From positions 1,116,001 to 1,180,000 of the forward strand of contig JADJSD010000003.1 of NCBI GenBank assembly GCA_016711875.1: 64,000 nucleotides of DNA, in the 5' to 3' direction. Positions 60,946-64,000 of the stretch are shown here, in pieces (within the stretch, counting starts at the first letter, position 1; every line of letters begins with the position of its first letter). A model generated the notes under the pieces. The model was not told the DNA's origin, did no database searches, and was given only the letters and a program-made list of their open reading frames with translations. This stretch comes from Betaproteobacteria bacterium. Its GTDB lineage: Bacteria; Pseudomonadota; Gammaproteobacteria; Burkholderiales; Usitatibacteraceae. The position numbers and the translations under genes were made by a program.

Positions 60946-62300
60946 CTAAGCCTTGCCCTTCCCCGCCACCCAATCGTCCGCCGCCCCCGGCGGAATCCTC
61001 GGATGCTTCGCCAGGCTTTCCTGGAAAGCCGCCTGCATCTTGCGCATCGGCCCCCGCACCCACCCCTGCGTGCTGTTCACGTCCGTCTCTTCCTTCGGGT
61101 CCTGCACCACGTTGAAGAGGTACGGCACCTCGAGGTGAACCACGCCGGTGTTGGGTTCGGTCTCCCACAGCATGTGCATCTTCCAGTTGCGCCACTTGAG
61201 CGCGCGCAGCTGGTCCTTGATGTAGTAGACGAAGCCTTCGCGCGGGGACTTCTCCTCTTGCCCGTGAGGAAGGGCGTGATGTCGAGGCCGTCGATCGGCC
61301 TGTCGTCGGGCACCTTCGCACCGGCGTTCGCGAGCAGGGTCGTGAAGAGATCCGTCACGTGCACCATCTCGTTCGTGACGCCCGGCTTCACGCGTCCCGG
61401 CCAGCGCACGATGAGGGGAACCCGAAGCGCCCCCTCCATCGCCGTGTGGTACGTGCCCGTCCAGGGGCCCGCGGTGCCGCGCCAGGGGCGGCGGAACTCC
61501 GGGCCGTTGTCGCTCGCGAAGATGAAGAGGGTTTCCTCCTCCAGCCCCGCCTTCGCCACCGTGTCGATCACCTCGCCCACGCGGTGGTCCATCTCCACCA
61601 TCGAATCAGCGAAGTCGCCCTGGCCCGTGCAGCCGGCGAAATCGCGATGGGGCAGCGTCGGGTAATGAAGCTGCGTGAGCGGCAGGAAAAGGAAGAAGGG
61701 CTTGCCCGCGCTGCCGTTCTTCACGACGAACTCGCACGCCATGCGCGTGAAGTCGCCGTCGATTCGCCTGCGCATCTCGAGGTCGTAGGGTGCTACCTTG
61801 CGCACGGCCTCGCCGCGATCGCCCGCCTCCACGTACGGAATGTCCACCACGGCCGGATCGAACCCGAGGGACTCCGTGAACATGCTTTCGTTGGTGGTGC
61901 GCGAGATGCCGTACCAGTGATCGAAGCCACGGTCGTGCGGGAAGCGCCCGGCGCGATCGCCCAGGTGCCACTTGCCGTAGATGGCGGTGGCGTAGCCGGC
62001 GTTCGACAGCGCCTGCGCCAGCGTGACCTCCGAAGGATGGATGCCCTGCGGCAACCCCGCCGGCACCGACTGCAGCGCGCCCGTGCGAATGGGGTGCCGC
62101 CCCGTCATCAACGCCGAGCGGGTGGGCACGCAATCGCTCTCCACGTTGAAGTTGAGGAAGCGAAGGCCTTGCTCGGCCAATGCATCGATGCGCGGAGTGG
62201 GTGCGCCGCGAAGGGCCCCGCCGCCGTAGCAGCCGAGTTCCCCCCAGCCCAGGTTGTCGGCGAGGATGAGGACGATGTTCACGGGCTTGGCCAAGTGCAT
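60946..62300 (-). pseudogene. Arylsulfatase-type sulfatase, split by a one-base frameshift
   Basis: The N-terminal part begins MHLAKPVNIVLILADNLGWGELG and contains the formylglycine site CVPTRSALMTG (Cys57), YGKWHLGD and FASDNGPEF. The frame breaks near 61258-61262 (FLTGK then RRSPR); adding one G gives FLTGKEEKSPREGFVYYIKDQL and continues to MHMLWETEPNTGVV and the end at DDWVAGKGKA. The full protein would be about 451 residues. No signal peptide is evident. A Bug gene lies four bases upstream, so the pair probably forms an operon with it. Confidence 0.85.
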
Positions 62301-62304
62301 AGCC

Positions 62305-63276
62305 TCAATCGAGCTCGAGCTTGCGCTCCGCGATCACCTTGCTCCAGCGCGCGCGGTCACGATCGAGGTATGCGACGAAATCCTTCCCCGCCGTGCCCGT
62401 CACCTCGAAGCCCAGCTTCTCGATGCGCTCCTTGAGGGCAGGCGTGGCGAGGGCGGCGGCGATCTCCTTCTGCATCTTCGCGAGCACGTCCGGCGGCGTG
62501 GCGGCGGGGGCCATCAACCCGGCCCACTGGCGCACGTCGTAACCGGCGACGCCGGATTCCTCGAGCGTGGGCACGTCCGGCACCGCGGGCGAGCGCGCCT
62601 TGGTGGTGACGGCGAGGATCCGCACGCGGCCGTTCTTCGCATGGGGCAGCACGGCCGCGAGGCCCAGCACGCCCACGGGCACCTGCCCGCCCACGAGGTC
62701 CGTGATGGCCTGCCCGCCGCCCTTGTAGGGGATGTGCAGCAGGTCGATGCCCGCCATCTGCGCGAGAAGCTCGCCCGCCAGGTGCTGCAGCGAGCCCTGC
62801 CCGGAGGTGGCGTAGCCGATCTTGCCGGGGCTGGCCTTGGCCGCGGCGATCACCTCCTTCATCGTCTTGTAGGGCGAATTGGCCGGCACCGCGACCACGA
62901 TGGGCTGCGCGCCGAACATGGTCACGGGGACGAAGTCGCGCTCCACGTTCCACTTGAGGCCCTTCCTCAGCACGGGCTGCAGGGCCACGGTGTCCGAGGC
63001 GACGACGAAGGTGTAGCCGTCCGCGGGCGAGGAGGACACCACCTCCATGCCGACGGCGCCCGAGGCACCCGGGCGGTTGTCGACGACGATGGGCTGGCCG
63101 AGCTGCTTCGAGAGCTGCTCGCCCACGGCGCGGCCCATGGCGTCGTTGGATCCGCCGGCGGGCTGGGGCACGACGAACTTGATCGTCTTGTTGGGCCAGG
63201 CCTGCGCGAGCGCTTCGGCGGCGGGGAGGATGGCGACGGCAGCGGCGGCAAGGGCGGCGAAGGCGAGTCTCGGCAC
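62305..63276 (-). CDS. Bug/TctC-family solute-binding protein
   Basis: 323 residues from a GTG with a ribosome site (CCGGAGAA). Signal peptide (LAFAALAAAAVAILPAAEALAQA). Motifs WPNKTIKFVVPQPAGGSND, GQPIVVDNRPGASGAVG and LHIPYKGGGQAITDL identify the family. It is followed by the sulfatase gene and is divergent from a LysR gene at 63370, so regulation by that LysR is likely. The sulfatase-Bug pairing repeats that at 54.8-57.2 kb. Confidence 0.93.
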   Translation of the reverse strand: MPRLAFAALAAAAVAILPAAEALAQAWPNKTIKFVVPQPAGGSNDAMGRAVGEQLSKQLGQPIVVDNRPGASGAVGMEVVSSSPADGYTFVVASDTVALQPVLRKGLKWNVERDFVPVTMFGAQPIVVAVPANSPYKTMKEVIAAAKASPGKIGYATSGQGSLQHLAGELLAQMAGIDLLHIPYKGGGQAITDLVGGQVPVGVLGLAAVLPHAKNGRVRILAVTTKARSPAVPDVPTLEESGVAGYDVRQWAGLMAPAATPPDVLAKMQKEIAAALATPALKERIEKLGFEVTGTAGKDFVAYLDRDRARWSKVIAERKLELD

Positions 63277-63369
63277 GGGGGTTCTCCGGTGGGGCTGGGG
63301 TGAGATGCAGTCTAGCCGGGCTGGTGATCGGGTTTCCATCGGATTTCGGAAGGCCTGATAACCTTTCCT

Positions 63370-64000
63370 ATGACCCCCCCAACACCCCCGCCCCCCGCCC
63401 CGACACCCTTCCGCCCTTCCGGCCGCAGCCAGAAGCTGGCCGAGCTGGGCTCCATGCGCCGCGCCGCCGAGGCCATCCACGTGAGCCAGCCGGCCGCGAG
63501 CGCCAGCCTGGAGGAGGGGGGGCCCGGCTGGGGTCGCCCCCCCCCTGCCACCGCACCGGCCGCGCCCCCGGCCCCGCGGGGCCGGCCCCGTCCTGCGCCG
63601 CGTGCGCTTCCTGCTGGGCGAGGTGCAGGGCCTCACCGAGGACCTGCTCGATTCGCGCCGCCGCCGCCCGCTCGTGCGCATCGGGGCCGTGCCGCACGCG
63701 ATGCTGGGCGTGATGCAGGAGTTCGCCGCGCACTGGTCGGGCAAGGAAGGCGTGCGGCTGCGGCTGGAGGACGGGCCGACCTCGGCGCTGGTGGAGAAGC
63801 TGCTGCGGGGGGACCTGGATGCGATCGTGGCGCCGCTCACGCCCGAGGCGGGGACTTCGTTCACTTCCGCGGTGAAGAGCCGGCCGCTTTATTCGGAGTC
63901 GATCGTGATCGCGGCTTCGGTGAAGAACCCGTTGGCCAAGGCGAAGATGGTTTCGCTGGATGACCTGGAGAAGGCGGATTGGGTGTTGCCGGGGCGGCTT
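63370..64000 (+). pseudogene. LysR-family regulator, incomplete and disrupted
   Basis: The N-terminal helix-turn-helix is recognisable (KLAELGSMRRAAEAIHVSQPAAS) in one frame. From 63593 the sequence returns in another frame as a normal LysR body: RRVRFLLGEVQGLTEDLLDSRRR, then PLVRIGAVPHAMLGVMQEFA and onward to the window edge. Between about 63515 and 63592 is a run of C/G homopolymers that matches no LysR sequence. The gene continues past base 64000. It probably controls the divergent Bug-sulfatase pair if intact; poor sequence here is likely. Confidence 0.75.

Overview
The window is high-G+C DNA (about two thirds or more G/C by eye) from a Gram-negative bacterium, most probably a betaproteobacterium. 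The evidence is a type II secretion operon (gspK-L-M-N), a complete Na+-translocating NADH:quinone reductase operon, and four solute-binding proteins of the Bug/TctC family, which is expanded in Burkholderiales-like lineages. Genes are densely packed, with many ATGA/TGATG start-stop overlaps. No rRNA, tRNA or CRISPR array was seen.

Layout. 0-6 kb: the end of gspK, gspL, gspM, gspN, a YheT-type hydrolase, a phosphomannomutase/phosphoglucomutase and a quinone-oxidoreductase-like enzyme. 6-13.4 kb: a probable copper/redox and cyclic-nucleotide cluster made of a DUF3034 protein, a truncated haemoglobin predicted to be a lipoprotein, a cupredoxin-like protein, a membrane class III cyclase, a stand-alone cyclic-nucleotide-binding protein, a DUF2946-like protein and an OprC-like copper TonB receptor. 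13.4-15.4 kb: a photolyase-like FAD protein and a RAYT transposase bracketed by inverted REP-like repeats. 15.6-23.4 kb: nqrABCDEF, a CBS-domain gene, apbE and nqrM. 23.4-32 kb: an eight-gene catabolic and uptake operon (TctABC transporter, RraA-type aldolase, 2-hydroxyacid dehydrogenase, second Bug protein, SMP-30 lactonase, TIM-barrel lactonase) with a divergent LysR regulator. 32-41 kb: signalling and surface proteins (beta-propeller GGDEF protein, patatin-type Vd autotransporter, hybrid histidine kinase with a partner binding protein). 41-51 kb: a TonB-family protein with a long AARQE repeat, small enzymes, two paralogous modular secreted proteins, a serine hydrolase and a pseudouridine synthase. 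51-54 kb: a Na+/H+ antiporter with a structured leader and an alpha/beta hydrolase. 54-64 kb: an accessory region with two sulfatases, two Bug proteins, LysR regulators, a phosphoesterase fusion, a decayed toxin-antitoxin locus and an XRE/nucleotidyltransferase pair.

The genes form a few working units. Nqr pumps Na+, ApbE attaches FMN to NqrB and NqrC, NqrM supplies iron for the NqrD/E centre, and the downstream antiporter may also use or control the Na+ gradient. The tct operon probably imports a carboxylate and breaks it down through lactone hydrolysis, oxidation and aldol cleavage. The sulfatase/Bug groups look like scavenging units for esterified organic acids.

Caution on sequence quality: at least seven genes appear split by small indels (nqrF, the patatin autotransporter, the TonB-family gene, one secreted paralogue, a small protein at 49.8 kb, a sulfatase and the terminal LysR gene), and an eighth, the oxidoreductase at 5.2 kb, seems to have lost its stop codon. 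Most lie in C/G runs or short repeats, so an indel-prone assembly is at least as likely as true gene decay.
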